In this document: positions 49,521-59,088 of the stretch, piece by piece | Position numbering within the stretch: position 1 is the stretch's first letter | Layout of the letters: every line of letters starts with the position of its first letter | DNA from: Kocuria palustris | Lineage (GTDB): Bacteria; Actinomycetota; Actinomycetes; Actinomycetales; Micrococcaceae | NCBI RefSeq assembly: GCF_007666205.1 | Contig: NZ_VDOR01000001.1 | Coordinates: 124,001-188,000 of the forward strand | Length of the DNA stretch: 64,000 nucleotides | Direction of reading: 5' to 3' | Notes under the pieces: model-generated | Databases searched by the model: none | Told to the model about the DNA's origin: nothing | The model's input: the letters and a program-made list of their open reading frames with translations, nothing else | Position numbers and translations under genes: made by a program

Positions 49521-51161
49521 ATGAGCACTCCGCAGACCAAGGCGATGCCCGTCATCCCCACGAACCCCGAGACCCAGCGGCACCGGGCGGATGTCGCGAT
49601 CATCGGCTACGGGCCGGTGGGCGCGCTGCTGGCGCTGCAGCTGGCGCAGAACGGCCACAGCGTGGTCGCCGTCGACCGGTGGCTCCAGCCGTACACGCTC
49701 CCGCGGGCGGTGACCTACGACCACGAGATCGCCCGCATCCTCTCGACCCTGGGGATCGACTCGGACGACGACCCCGCCGTGGAGCGCCATCCTGAGATCT
49801 ACTACTGGAAGAACGCCGAGGGCCGCACCCTGCAGGAGGTCGACTGGGGCAGCGACAACCCCTCCGGCTGGGCCACGAGGTACTGGTTCTACCAGCCGGA
49901 GCTCGAGGAGCGGCTGCGGGCCATGGCCGCCCAGCACGACGACGTCACCCTCCTGCGCGGCTGCCGGATCCACGACCTGGTCCAGGACGACGACGGCGTC
50001 ACCCTCAGCGGCGTGAGCACCGACGGCCACGGCGACTCGAGCGCCGTCGAGATCTCGGCGTCCTACGTCATCGGCTGCGACGGCGCCAACAGCTTCGTGC
50101 GCGAGCACGAGCAGATGGCCTACGAGGACCACGGATACTTCTTCGACTGGCTGATCCTGGACATGAAGCCGACCGTCGAGCGGGAGTGGTCCCCCACGCA
50201 CTGGCAGCTGTGCGATCCGGCCCGCCCCACCACGATCGTGCCGGGCGGGCCCGGCCGGCGGCGCTGGGAGTTCATGGTCCTGCCGGGCGAGCAGCCCTCC
50301 GAGCTGGCGGCCCCGGAGAGCGCCTGGAAGCTGCTCGAGCCGTGGGACGTCACCCCGGAGAACGCGCAGCTCGAGCGCTCGGCGGTCTACCGCTTCCAGG
50401 CCCGGTGGTCCGACGAGTGGCGCCGGGGACGGGCGCTGATCGCCGGCGACGCCGCGCACCTGATGCCTCCTTTCGCCGGGGAGGGCATGTGCACCGGCCT
50501 GCGCGACGCCGTCGCCCTGGGGTGGCGCCTGGACCTGATCCTGCGCGGCCTCGCCGACGACGCCCTGCTGGACAGCTACGGCACCGAGCGCCGCGAGCAC
50601 GTCAAGCACTACGTCGAGTTCTCCATGGAGCTCGGGAAGGTCATCTGCATCACCGACCCGGCCGCCGCGGCGCAGCGCGACGAGCGCATGCTCGCCGAGA
50701 TGGAGGACTACGACGGCACCCCGGTCAACACCGACATCGGCGTCCTCGGCCCGGGCATCGGCGCGGACGACGACCCCCTGGTGGGCACGCTCGCGCATCA
50801 GGGCATCGTCGAGCAGGACGGGCGGCGCGGCCGCTTCGACGACGTCGTCGGCCGCGGCTGGATCCTCGTGGGCCTCGAGCAGGACCCGTGGGAGGCCCTG
50901 GACGACGCCCAGCGCCGGGCGCTGCAGGCGCTGGAGACCCGCTGCGTGCGCGTGGGAGCTCCCGGCGGCGACGCCGAGGTGCAGGACGTCGACGGCGTGT
51001 TCGCCGCCTGGCTCGGCGAGGCCGGTGCGACCTATGCGCTCATCCGGCCCGACTTCTACGTCGCAGCCGCTGCGCGCGATGCCGAGCATCTGCGAGCCTC
51101 TCTGGAGACCGTGATCCCACGGCTGCACCTGACCGACGCCCGCCTCACGGCCACGGCCTGA
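49521..51161 (+). CDS. rolH: FAD-dependent hydroxylase, probable resorcinol hydroxylase
   Basis: 546 residues of the aromatic flavin monooxygenase group (MhpA/PobA-like). FAD motif [21 protein letters not shown], the DG motif [13 protein letters not shown], and the GD motif [19 protein letters not shown] are intact. A C-terminal thioredoxin-like domain of about 160 residues is present, as in MhpA. Expected reaction: NAD(P)H-dependent ortho-hydroxylation of resorcinol to hydroxyquinol (1,2,4-benzenetriol). This is supported by the two following genes, which degrade hydroxyquinol. ATG at 49521 behind CGCAGAGGAC. Confidence 0.85.
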   Translation: MSTPQTKAMPVIPTNPETQRHRADVAIIGYGPVGALLALQLAQNGHSVVAVDRWLQPYTLPRAVTYDHEIARILSTLGIDSDDDPAVERHPEIYYWKNAEGRTLQEVDWGSDNPSGWATRYWFYQPELEERLRAMAAQHDDVTLLRGCRIHDLVQDDDGVTLSGVSTDGHGDSSAVEISASYVIGCDGANSFVREHEQMAYEDHGYFFDWLILDMKPTVEREWSPTHWQLCDPARPTTIVPGGPGRRRWEFMVLPGEQPSELAAPESAWKLLEPWDVTPENAQLERSAVYRFQARWSDEWRRGRALIAGDAAHLMPPFAGEGMCTGLRDAVALGWRLDLILRGLADDALLDSYGTERREHVKHYVEFSMELGKVICITDPAAAAQRDERMLAEMEDYDGTPVNTDIGVLGPGIGADDDPLVGTLAHQGIVEQDGRRGRFDDVVGRGWILVGLEQDPWEALDDAQRRALQALETRCVRVGAPGGDAEVQDVDGVFAAWLGEAGATYALIRPDFYVAAAARDAEHLRASLETVIPRLHLTDARLTATA

Positions 51162-51178
51162 GCGAAGGAGACAGACCC

Positions 51179-52267
51179 ATGACGTCCTTCACCCACGACA
51201 CCCTCGGCCAGCGGGTCATCCTGGATGCCGGCCGCGGCGCCGAGCACCTGGCCGAGGAGGTCGAGCGCCTCGGGGGCCGGCGGATCATGCTGATCGCCTC
51301 GAGCTTCGAGCAGGAGCTCGCCGAGGGGCTCGTCGGCGAGCTGCCGGTCGAGCTGACCTGGACCGAGGTCCAGCAGCACGTCCCCCGGGAGAACGCCGAG
51401 CGCGCCCGCGCGGCGGCAGCCGAGCACGGGATCGACCTGCTGGTCAGCGTCGGCGGCGGCTCGACCACCGGCCTGGCCAAGGCGGTCGCGCTCACCACGG
51501 GGCTGCCGATCATCGCGGCGCCCACCACCTACGCCGGCTCGGAGGCCACCCGCATGTGGGGCATGACCGAGGACCGCACCAAGTCCACGGGCCTGGACGA
51601 CCGCGTGCTGCCCCGCACCGTGATCTACGACTCGACGCTGACCACGTCGCTGCCCGTCGAGCTCTCCGTGGCCTCCGGGTTCAACGGCCTGGCGCACTGC
51701 GTGGACTCGATGTGGGCCCCGGCCACCGACCCGATCGCCCAGGCCATGGCCCTGGAGGGCATCCGGGCGCTGAGCGACGGCCTGCCCCGCGTCGTGGCCG
51801 ACCCCCAGGACCTCGACGGCCGCGACCAGGCGCTCTGCGGGGCGTATCTGTCCGCGGTGTCCTTCGCCTCGGCCGGCTCGGGGCTGCACCACAAGATCTG
51901 CCACGTCCTGGGCGGGACCTTCGACCTGCCACACGCGCAGACCCACGCGATCGTGCTGCCCTATGTGCTGGCCTTCAACGCCCCATCCGTCCCGGAGATC
52001 GCCGCCCGCCTGGCCCGCGCCTTCGGCGCCGAGGACACATCCGACCCCGCCTCGGCGGCCGTCGGCGGACTCGAGCGCCTGCGCGAGGCCACGGCTGCCC
52101 CCCGCGCGCTGCGGGATCTGGGCATGCCGGAGGACGGCATCGCCGAGGCGGTCGAACGCAGCCTGGCGGCGGCGCCGTCGTCGAACCCCACCCCCGTCAC
52201 CGAGCAGGACCTGACCGATCTCCTGCGCGCCGCGTGGGAGGGAGCAGACCCCGGGAGGACCGCATGA
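51179..52267 (+). CDS. rolM: maleylacetate reductase
   Basis: 362 residues of the iron-containing alcohol dehydrogenase fold. NAD-binding and catalytic landmarks: [51 protein letters not shown], and [20 protein letters not shown] with metal-binding histidines. The maleylacetate branch is suggested by [16 protein letters not shown]. It reduces maleylacetate to 3-oxoadipate, feeding the beta-ketoadipate pathway. ATG 51179 with GAAGGAGA upstream, 17 bases after the hydroxylase stop; its own stop overlaps the dioxygenase start (ATGA). Confidence 0.93.
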   Translation: MTSFTHDTLGQRVILDAGRGAEHLAEEVERLGGRRIMLIASSFEQELAEGLVGELPVELTWTEVQQHVPRENAERARAAAAEHGIDLLVSVGGGSTTGLAKAVALTTGLPIIAAPTTYAGSEATRMWGMTEDRTKSTGLDDRVLPRTVIYDSTLTTSLPVELSVASGFNGLAHCVDSMWAPATDPIAQAMALEGIRALSDGLPRVVADPQDLDGRDQALCGAYLSAVSFASAGSGLHHKICHVLGGTFDLPHAQTHAIVLPYVLAFNAPSVPEIAARLARAFGAEDTSDPASAAVGGLERLREATAAPRALRDLGMPEDGIAEAVERSLAAAPSSNPTPVTEQDLTDLLRAAWEGADPGRTA

Positions 52268-53169
52268 GCACCGAGAACCGCACCCAGAACGTCTCCGCCG
52301 AGCAGGCCGAGCGCGAGCAGTTCGTCACCGACATCGCCCTGAAGTCCTTCGAGGACTCCCCCGATGACCGCCTGCGGGAGATCATGCAGTCGCTCACGCG
52401 GCACCTGCACGAGTTCGCCCGCGAGGTCCGCCTGACCGAGGACGAGTGGAACGCCGGCATCAGGTTCCTGACCGATGCCGGGCACATCACCACCGACGTG
52501 CGCCAGGAGTTCGTGCTGCTCTCCGACACGCTGGGCGTCTCCATGCAGACCATCGCGATCAACAACGAGGCGTACGAGGACGCGACGGAGGCCACCGTCT
52601 TCGGGCCGTTCTTCGTCGAGGACGCACCGGAGATCGAGCAGGGCGGGGACATGTCCTTCGGCGCCAAGGGCCAGCCGTGCTGGGTCGAGGGCACCGTGCG
52701 CGGCACCGACGGCGAGCCGCTGCCCGGGGCCCGGATCGAGGTCTGGGAATGCGACGAGGACGGGTTCTACGACGTCCAGTACGACGACGACCGCACCGCC
52801 ACCCGCGCGCACCTGTTCGCCGACGAGAACGGCGAGTACCGGTTCTGGGGGCTCACCCCGGTGCCCTACCCGATCCCGTACGACGGGCCCGTGGGCAAGA
52901 TGCTGGAGGCCGTCGGGCGCTCCCCGATGCGCGCCTCCCACCTGCACTTCATGGTCTCCTCCCCCGGCAAGCACACGCTCGTCACGCACATCTTCGTCGA
53001 CGGCGACGAGTACCTGGAGCGCGACACCGTGTTCGGCGTCAAGCCCTCGCTCATCAAGGACTTCGTCCAGCAGCCGGCCGGAGCGCCGACCCCCGACGGC
53101 CGCGAGCTCGACCGCGACTGGGCCCGGGTGCGCTTCGACATCGTGCTCCCGCCGGAGACCACCGCCTGA
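52264..53169 (+). CDS. rolD: hydroxyquinol 1,2-dioxygenase
   Basis: 301 residues of the intradiol dioxygenase fold: N-terminal helical dimerisation domain, then [34 protein letters not shown]. The Fe(III) ligands can be placed as Tyr in FYDVQY, Tyr in [10 protein letters not shown], and His-x-His in [18 protein letters not shown]. It cleaves hydroxyquinol between C1 and C2 to maleylacetate. The family assignment is firm from sequence; the hydroxyquinol (not catechol) specificity follows from the gene order. ATG at 52264 overlaps the maleylacetate reductase stop. Confidence 0.92.
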   Translation: MSTENRTQNVSAEQAEREQFVTDIALKSFEDSPDDRLREIMQSLTRHLHEFAREVRLTEDEWNAGIRFLTDAGHITTDVRQEFVLLSDTLGVSMQTIAINNEAYEDATEATVFGPFFVEDAPEIEQGGDMSFGAKGQPCWVEGTVRGTDGEPLPGARIEVWECDEDGFYDVQYDDDRTATRAHLFADENGEYRFWGLTPVPYPIPYDGPVGKMLEAVGRSPMRASHLHFMVSSPGKHTLVTHIFVDGDEYLERDTVFGVKPSLIKDFVQQPAGAPTPDGRELDRDWARVRFDIVLPPETTA

Positions 53170-53273
53170 CCCTTCCACCCCCGATCTGCGGTTGTGATCG
53201 ACCTCATGGCAAACAGCGCGGCAATCGCAGGCAATGCCACCCGTAGCCACACAAGCGCTCATAACCTGGGGTC

Positions 53274-54221
53274 ATGAGCAGAAATGGGAAGCTGACCGTC
53301 GTCGGAGCCGGAGCCGTGGGTTCGAGCGTCGCGTACGCGGCGATGATCCGGGGCTCCGCCCGCCATATCGCCCTCTACGACATCGCCGCCGAGAAGACCG
53401 AGGCCGAGGTCCTGGACCTCTCCCACGGCACCCAGTTCGCCGCCGGGACGGACATCATCGGCGGATCCGACATCTCCGTGACCGAGGACTCGGACATCGT
53501 CGTCATCACGGCCGGCGCCAAGCAGCGCCCCGGGCAGACCCGCCTGGACCTCGCGGCCACGAATGCCGGCATCCTGGGCTCCCTGATGCCCCAGCTGCTG
53601 GAGGCCTCTCCGGATGCCGTCTACGTGATCGTCACCAACCCGTGCGATCCCATGACGACCGTCGCCCAGCAGCTCTCCGGCCTGCCGCCCGAGCGCATCT
53701 TCGCCTCCGGCACCGTGCTGGACACCTCCCGCCTGCGCTGGCTGCTGGCCCAGCACGCCGGGGTCTCCACGACGAGCGTGCACGCCCACATCGTCGGCGA
53801 GCACGGCGACAGCGAGTTCGCGCTGTGGTCCACGGCGACGATCGGCACCGTCCCCATCCTCGAATGGACCCAGGACGGCAAGCCGCTGTTCACCGCGGAT
53901 GACCTCGAGAAGGTCGCCGACGAGGTCCGCGGGGCTGCCTACAAGGTCATCCAGGGCAAGGGCGCGACCAACTACGCGATCGGGCTGTCCAGCGCCCGGA
54001 TCGTCGAGGCCGTGCTGAGGGACCAGCACACCATCCTCAACGTCGCCCCGGTGCTCTCGGACTTCCACGGCATCGACGGCGTCGCGCTGTCCGTGCCCAG
54101 CATCGTCGGCGCGCACGGCGCCGTCCCCATCCGCGAGACGCCGTTCTCCGACGAGGAGCTCACGCGGCTGAAGGCCTCGGCCGACGCGCTCGCCGCGGTC
54201 GTCGCCGACCTGGACGGCTGA
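53274..54221 (+). CDS. ldh: L-lactate dehydrogenase
   Basis: 315 residues. Rossmann motif LTVVGAGAVGSSVAYAAM, the mobile loop residue in GAKQRPGQTRLDL (Gln before Arg fits lactate over malate), VIVTNPCDPMT, and the catalytic His in IVGEHGDSEFALW. It interconverts pyruvate and L-lactate with NAD(H). ATG at 53274. Followed by a hairpin and then the lactate permease on the same strand, so uptake and oxidation or export of lactate are grouped. Confidence 0.95.
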   Translation: MSRNGKLTVVGAGAVGSSVAYAAMIRGSARHIALYDIAAEKTEAEVLDLSHGTQFAAGTDIIGGSDISVTEDSDIVVITAGAKQRPGQTRLDLAATNAGILGSLMPQLLEASPDAVYVIVTNPCDPMTTVAQQLSGLPPERIFASGTVLDTSRLRWLLAQHAGVSTTSVHAHIVGEHGDSEFALWSTATIGTVPILEWTQDGKPLFTADDLEKVADEVRGAAYKVIQGKGATNYAIGLSSARIVEAVLRDQHTILNVAPVLSDFHGIDGVALSVPSIVGAHGAVPIRETPFSDEELTRLKASADALAAVVADLDG

Positions 54222-54235
54222 GCCCGCCGACCCCT

Positions 54236-54277
54236 CGGCCGCCGTCGTCCACCGCCCGAGCCCGACGACGGCGGCCG
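54236..54277 (+). terminator. hairpin between ldh and the lactate permease
   Basis: A perfect 14-base-pair stem (54236-54249 against 54264-54277) with a 14-base loop. It may terminate or attenuate transcription between ldh and lctP. Confidence 0.65.
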
Positions 54278-54319
54278 CTCCACGTCCCCGCCCGCCCCTG
54301 ACCGCTGGAGACCCCTGCC

Positions 54320-55918
54320 ATGTGGACCCAGAACATCGACCCCCTCGGAAGCCTGCCCTTGTCGGCTCTCGTGGCCGCGCTGCCCATCATCGTGTTCCTG
54401 GCGTGCATGGTGCTGTTCAAGCTGACCGGCCTGAAATCGGGGGTGATCGCCCTCGTCGTGCAGGCCGTCGTGGCGCTGGCCGTGTTCGGGATGCCGGCCT
54501 CGGCCGCCGCCGGAGCCGGGCTGCTCGGGCTGCTCACCGCCCTGTGGCCCATCGCCTACATCATCATCATGGCCGTCTGGCTGTACCGGCTGGCAGTGCT
54601 GTCCGGGCGCTTCGACGTGATCCGCTCCTCCATCGCGGCCGTCTCGCGCGACCAGCGGATCCAGGTGCTGCTGATCAGCTTCGCCTTCGGCGCGTTCCTG
54701 GAGGGCGTGGCCGGATTCGGCGTGCCGATCGCGATCTGCGCGGCGCTGCTCGTGCAGCTCGGCTTCCCGGCCGTGCGCGCGGCCGTGCTCTCGCTGGTGG
54801 CCAACGTGGCCGCCGGGGCCTACGGCGCCATCGGCGTCCCGGTGCTCATCGGCGCGCAGGTCACGGGCATGGAGGTCATGGACCTCTCCCGCACCCTGGT
54901 CATCCTCCTGCAGCCCCTCACCTTCCTCATCCCGTTCCTGCTCGTGATGATCGTCGACGGCGTGCGCGGGCTGCGCGAGAGCTGGCTCCCGGCGCTCGTG
55001 GCCTCGGTGGTCTTCAGCGCGGTGCAGGGCGGGATCCTCTGGTTCCTCGGCCCGGAGCTGGCCGACCTCGGCGCCGGCCTGGCGGCCATGGTCGCGCTGA
55101 TGGCGCTGTGCCGCGTGTGGTCCCCGCGCCGCATCTCCCAGGCCGAGGAGGCCTCGGAGACCGCGGAGGAGTCGCATTCGGGGCGCGAGGTCCTGGTCGC
55201 CTGGAGCCCGTTCTACATCCTGTCGGGGATCATCCTGGTGTGGTCGATCCCGGCCGTGCAGTCCCTGTTCATGACCGGCCCCCTCGGGTTCACCACGCTC
55301 GAGTTCCCGATCCCCGGGCTCACCGACCAGATCGCGACGTCGTCCGGCGACCCCGTGACGGCCACCTGGAGCCTCTCGATCCTGGGCGCCACCGGCACCG
55401 CGATCCTGCTCTCCGTCATCGTCTCCTTCCTGACCACTCCCCAGGTCTCGCTGAGCGGGCTGCTCGGCGAGCTGCGGGGCACCGTCAAGGATCTGGGACC
55501 GGCCATCGTGCTGATCGCGGTGATCCTGGTGCTGGCGAACATCGCGAACTTCTCGGGCGGCTCCACCTCGATGGGCTCGGCCCTGGCCGCGGCCGGCCCC
55601 GTGTTCCCGCTGATCGCTCCGATCATCGGCTGGATCGGCGTGTTCCTCACCGGCTCGGTGGTCAACAACAACACCCTGTTCGCGCCGCTGCAGACCGCGA
55701 CGGCCCAGGGCATCGGCGCCGACCCTGCCGTGCTGGTGGGCGCCAACACGGCAGGCGGCACGACCGCAAAGGTCATCTCCCCGCAGTCCATCGCGATCGC
55801 CGCCGGCGCGGTGGGGCTCAACGGCAGGGAGGGCGAGATCCTGCGCGGCTCGATCGCCTACAGCCTGGGCATGCTCGCGGTGATCTGCCTCTGGACGTTC
55901 CTGCTCGCAGCGCTCTGA
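54320..55918 (+). CDS. lctP: L-lactate permease (LctP family)
   Basis: 532 residues with about 12 membrane helices. The family pattern is clear: ISFAFGAFLEGVAGFGVPIAICAALL, SGREVLVAWSPFYILSGI, FTTLEFPIPGL, and GSVVNNNTLFAPLQTATAQ. Imports L-lactate (and probably glycolate) with protons. ATG at 54320. The usual LutABC oxidation genes do not follow in this window, so the NAD-dependent dehydrogenase upstream is the visible partner. A hairpin follows the stop. Confidence 0.93.
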   Translation: MWTQNIDPLGSLPLSALVAALPIIVFLACMVLFKLTGLKSGVIALVVQAVVALAVFGMPASAAAGAGLLGLLTALWPIAYIIIMAVWLYRLAVLSGRFDVIRSSIAAVSRDQRIQVLLISFAFGAFLEGVAGFGVPIAICAALLVQLGFPAVRAAVLSLVANVAAGAYGAIGVPVLIGAQVTGMEVMDLSRTLVILLQPLTFLIPFLLVMIVDGVRGLRESWLPALVASVVFSAVQGGILWFLGPELADLGAGLAAMVALMALCRVWSPRRISQAEEASETAEESHSGREVLVAWSPFYILSGIILVWSIPAVQSLFMTGPLGFTTLEFPIPGLTDQIATSSGDPVTATWSLSILGATGTAILLSVIVSFLTTPQVSLSGLLGELRGTVKDLGPAIVLIAVILVLANIANFSGGSTSMGSALAAAGPVFPLIAPIIGWIGVFLTGSVVNNNTLFAPLQTATAQGIGADPAVLVGANTAGGTTAKVISPQSIAIAAGAVGLNGREGEILRGSIAYSLGMLAVICLWTFLLAAL

Positions 55919-55924
55919 GGACGA

Positions 55925-55961
55925 CGGGAGCCGCGCCGTGCCCCGGCACGAGCGGCTCCCG
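55925..55961 (+). terminator. terminator after the lactate permease
   Basis: CGGGAGCCGC (55925-55934) pairs with GCGGCTCCCG (55952-55961), with an inner CGTGCC/GGCACG stem. Confidence 0.7.
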
Positions 55962-55990
55962 CGCTCGGCCGATCCCCTAGTCTCACCCGC

Positions 55991-56665
55991 ATGGAGCTGT
56001 GGTCGGCCGTCCTCTCGTTCGCCGTCGTCGCCGGGCTGATGACGATCACCCCCGGGCTCGACACCGCTCTGGTGATCCGCACCGGGGCCCGCGCGGGACG
56101 GCGATCCGCCATGGCGGCCACCCTGGGGATCGTCAGCGGCATCTTCCTGTGGGCCGTCGTCGCGGCCGTGGGCATCAGCGCGCTGCTGCTGGCCTCGTCG
56201 ACCGCCTACACCGTCGTGAAGATCGCCGGCGCGGTCTACATGGTCTGGCTCGGCGCGGGCATGATCCTCTCCGCGGTGCGCCGCCGCCGCGAGGAGCCCG
56301 CCGCCGACACCGGGATGATCGACGCGACCGCCGTGGCCGAGGGCGCCCGGTGCCGCACCGGGCGCCCGATCGCGTTCTACCGGCAGGGCCTCCTGGCCAA
56401 TCTCATGAATCCCAAGATCGGCGCGTTCTACGTGGCCCTCATCCCGCAGTTCCTCCCTCCCGAGACCCCGGCCCTGGTCGGCGGCTCCGTGCTCGGACTG
56501 GTCCACGTCGTCGAGACCCTGCTGTGGTTCGGGCTGATCATCCTGGCGGTGCATCGGATGAAGGACTTCTTCGCCCGCCCTGCGGTGCAGCGCTGGACCG
56601 ACGCCGTCGCCGGCACGGTCATCACCGCGCTCGGCGTGCGGCTGGCGCTCGCGCCGTCGGACTGA
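55991..56665 (+). CDS. LysE/RhtB-family amino acid exporter
   Basis: 224 residues with six membrane helices. The signature MTITPGLDTALVIRTGARAGRRSAM and the second-half NLMNPKIGAFYVALIPQFLP identify RhtB/LysE-type exporters (threonine, homoserine or related amino acids). It differs from the LysE at 39964 in having the RhtB PGP-like start. A basic loop of about 30 residues divides the halves. ATG at 55991. Monocistronic by context. Confidence 0.88.
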   Translation: MELWSAVLSFAVVAGLMTITPGLDTALVIRTGARAGRRSAMAATLGIVSGIFLWAVVAAVGISALLLASSTAYTVVKIAGAVYMVWLGAGMILSAVRRRREEPAADTGMIDATAVAEGARCRTGRPIAFYRQGLLANLMNPKIGAFYVALIPQFLPPETPALVGGSVLGLVHVVETLLWFGLIILAVHRMKDFFARPAVQRWTDAVAGTVITALGVRLALAPSD

Positions 56666-56828
56666 GGCCGTCGGACCGGGGCCGGTCTGTGGGGAGGGGA
56701 CCGGCTGATGACGCCGCCCGGCAAGGACCCGCAACCCCTGGCGGCCGCTCGTGCACGCCTGTGAGGCTGGTCTCACCGAGCAATCCCCAGGCGCCGTCGA
56801 CGACGACGGCCAGAAGGAGGACGACCCC

Positions 56829-58973
56829 ATGAGCACCGACCAGAAGCCCTGGATGGACGGCTCCAAGGCCCCCCGCGAGCGCGCCGAGGCGCTCGTGGAG
56901 GCCATGAGCCTCGAGCAGAAGATCGCCCAGCTGCACGGCAACATGGAGACGATCGACATCTACGCGATGACCAATGACGTCTCCAGCAACGACGAGATGG
57001 AGCAGCTGGCCGCGCAGATCCAGATCAAGCGCCACGTCGCCGCCACGGAGGAGCTCGACATCCCCCGCATGCGCGTGACCAACGGACCCGTGGGCGTGGG
57101 CATGGGCGACGGCACCCCGTCGCCGCCCGCGACCGCGCTGCCCATGACCATCGGGCTGGCCGCCGGCTTCGACCCCGAGCTGGCCCGCGAGTACGGCGAC
57201 ATCATCGGCTCCGAATCCGCGACCCTGGGCCAGCACGTCCTCGAGGGCCCGGGCGTGTGCCTGCACCGGACCCCGATCTCCGGGCGCAACTTCGAGTACT
57301 TCTCCGAGGACCCCTACCTCTCCGGCGTGATGGGCGTCGAGGTGGCCAAGGGCATCCAGGACCACGACGTCATCGCGATGGGCAAGCACTACGTGGTCAA
57401 CGACCAGGAGGTCGAGCGCTTCCGCGCCTCCGTCGAGGTCGACGAGCACGTGCTGCGCGAGCTGTACCTGCTCCCGTTCGAGATGCTGGTCAAGGACGCC
57501 CGCATCGCCGCGATCATGAGCGCCTACAACCGCGTGCGCGGCACCTACGCCACCGAGAACCGGTACCTGCTCCACGACATCCTGCGCAGGGAGTGGGGCT
57601 TCGAGGGCTACGTCCAGTCCGACTTCTGGTCCTGCCGCTCGACCGCCGCCTCGCTCAGCGCGGGCATGGACCTGGAGATGCCCGACGCCAAGTTCCTCAA
57701 CGAGGACACGGTCAAGGCCGCGCTCAACGACACCTCGCTCGAGATCGAGACCGTGGACCGCGCGCTCGTGCGCCGCTTCACGCAGATGTTCCGCTTCGAC
57801 CAGTTCGGCAAGGACTACGACCCGGGCGAGATCGACGCGGCCGCCCACGGCGCCGTCTCCCGCCGCATCGGCTCGCAGCTGGCCGTGCTGCTCAAGAACG
57901 ACGACGACCGCCTCCCCCTGGACCCCCAGGCCGCCCGGAGCGTCGTGATCATCGGCCAGCCGGACTACGTGGACGTGGCCTGCAACGGCGGCGGCGGGTC
58001 GTCGAAGGTGGATCCGCTCTACACCGTGACCCCGCTCGACGGGATGCAGGACGTGCTGCGCGATCTGGGCTCCGACGCCTCGGTCTCCAAGGTCACGGTC
58101 TCGCGCGATCTCTCCGACCTGGACCAGGCCGTCGCGGCAGCCCGGGACGCCGATCAGGTGGTCATCATGGCCGGCATGGTCGCGACCGAGGGCGCCGACG
58201 GCACCACCTCCCACCTGGGCGACGACCAGGACCGGATGATCGAGGAGCTGCTGGACGCGGCGCCGTCGGCCGTCGTCGTCCTGAAGGACTCGACCCCGGT
58301 GCTGATGCCGTGGATCGACAAGGCGAGCGCGGTCCTGGAGGCCTGGAATCAGGGCGCCGAGGACGGGCACGTGGTGGCCGACCTGCTGTTCGGGCGGGTG
58401 AACCCGTCCGGCAAGGTGCCGACCACCTACATGCGCCGCGAGCAGGACAGCCTGTACCACGACCGCGCCGAGCGCCACCCCGGCGTCGACGAGGGCGACG
58501 GCTACCCCACGATCCGCTACTCCGAGGGCCTGGAGATGGGCTACCGGTGGTTCCAGTCGCAGGGCATCCGGCCGCTGTTCCCGTTCGGCCACGGGCTGTC
58601 GTACACGAGCTTCGAGCTCGACGACGTCGCCGTCTCCGAGACCGTCACCGGTGCCACCCACCCGCTGATGGTCTCGGCAACCGTCACCAACACGGGTGAG
58701 ACGGCGGGCGCGGAGATCGTGCAGGTCTACCTGGGCGTGCCGTCCGCCGGCCAGCCGCCCAAGCGCCTGGTGGGCTTCCGCAAGGTGCACCTGGAGCCGG
58801 GGGCCTCGCAGCGCGTGGAGATCGTGCTCAACCCGGAGGCCACCGCCAAGCCGTTCAGCGTGTGGGACTACGAGCTGGGCGAGTTCACGATCCCGGTGGG
58901 CGACTTCACGGTCTACGTGGGGACCTCCTCCGAGGACACCCCGTTCACGGAGACGGTGACGGTGCTGGAGTGA
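56829..58973 (+). CDS. GH3 beta-glucosidase
   Basis: 714 residues in the classical layout. The N-terminal (beta/alpha)8 domain has GMGDGTPSPPATALP, KHYVVNDQE and the nucleophile motif GFEGYVQSDFW (Asp). The second alpha/beta domain has VLLKNDDDRLPLD and DQDRMIEELL with the likely acid/base region. The fibronectin-like C-terminal domain is at VSATVTNTGETAGAEIVQVY. No signal peptide is seen, so it acts in the cytoplasm on imported beta-glucosides. ATG 56829 has AAGGAGGAC upstream; an in-frame ATG at 56751 has no ribosome site. A sugar porter is not adjacent. Confidence 0.92.
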   Translation: MSTDQKPWMDGSKAPRERAEALVEAMSLEQKIAQLHGNMETIDIYAMTNDVSSNDEMEQLAAQIQIKRHVAATEELDIPRMRVTNGPVGVGMGDGTPSPPATALPMTIGLAAGFDPELAREYGDIIGSESATLGQHVLEGPGVCLHRTPISGRNFEYFSEDPYLSGVMGVEVAKGIQDHDVIAMGKHYVVNDQEVERFRASVEVDEHVLRELYLLPFEMLVKDARIAAIMSAYNRVRGTYATENRYLLHDILRREWGFEGYVQSDFWSCRSTAASLSAGMDLEMPDAKFLNEDTVKAALNDTSLEIETVDRALVRRFTQMFRFDQFGKDYDPGEIDAAAHGAVSRRIGSQLAVLLKNDDDRLPLDPQAARSVVIIGQPDYVDVACNGGGGSSKVDPLYTVTPLDGMQDVLRDLGSDASVSKVTVSRDLSDLDQAVAAARDADQVVIMAGMVATEGADGTTSHLGDDQDRMIEELLDAAPSAVVVLKDSTPVLMPWIDKASAVLEAWNQGAEDGHVVADLLFGRVNPSGKVPTTYMRREQDSLYHDRAERHPGVDEGDGYPTIRYSEGLEMGYRWFQSQGIRPLFPFGHGLSYTSFELDDVAVSETVTGATHPLMVSATVTNTGETAGAEIVQVYLGVPSAGQPPKRLVGFRKVHLEPGASQRVEIVLNPEATAKPFSVWDYELGEFTIPVGDFTVYVGTSSEDTPFTETVTVLE

Positions 58974-59017
58974 GCCTCCCTTCGGGGCGCGCCTGCTGAA
59001 GCGGGCACCTGCATCGC

Positions 59018-59077
59018 GCGAGCGGGCGATCTCATGCGCCATGAGCACTCATAGGGCACGGGATCGCCCGCTCCGCG
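59018..59077. repeat. inverted repeat with core GAGCGGGCGATC, related to the 45614 element
   Basis: Perfect 12-base arms GAGCGGGCGATC (59020-59031) and GATCGCCCGCTC (59062-59073) enclose a nested ATGAG/CTCAT hairpin. It lies between the convergent stops of the GH3 and SDR genes, so it may serve as a two-way terminator. The half-sites share GCGAGCGG-CGAT with arrays A1 and A2. Confidence 0.7.
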
Positions 59078-59088
59078 CGGGTGGGGGA

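Noticed and set aside
53972-56959. 995-residue minus-strand frame
   Set aside because: Antisense to ldh, lctP and the LysE-type gene; low complexity with no motifs, so not a gene.
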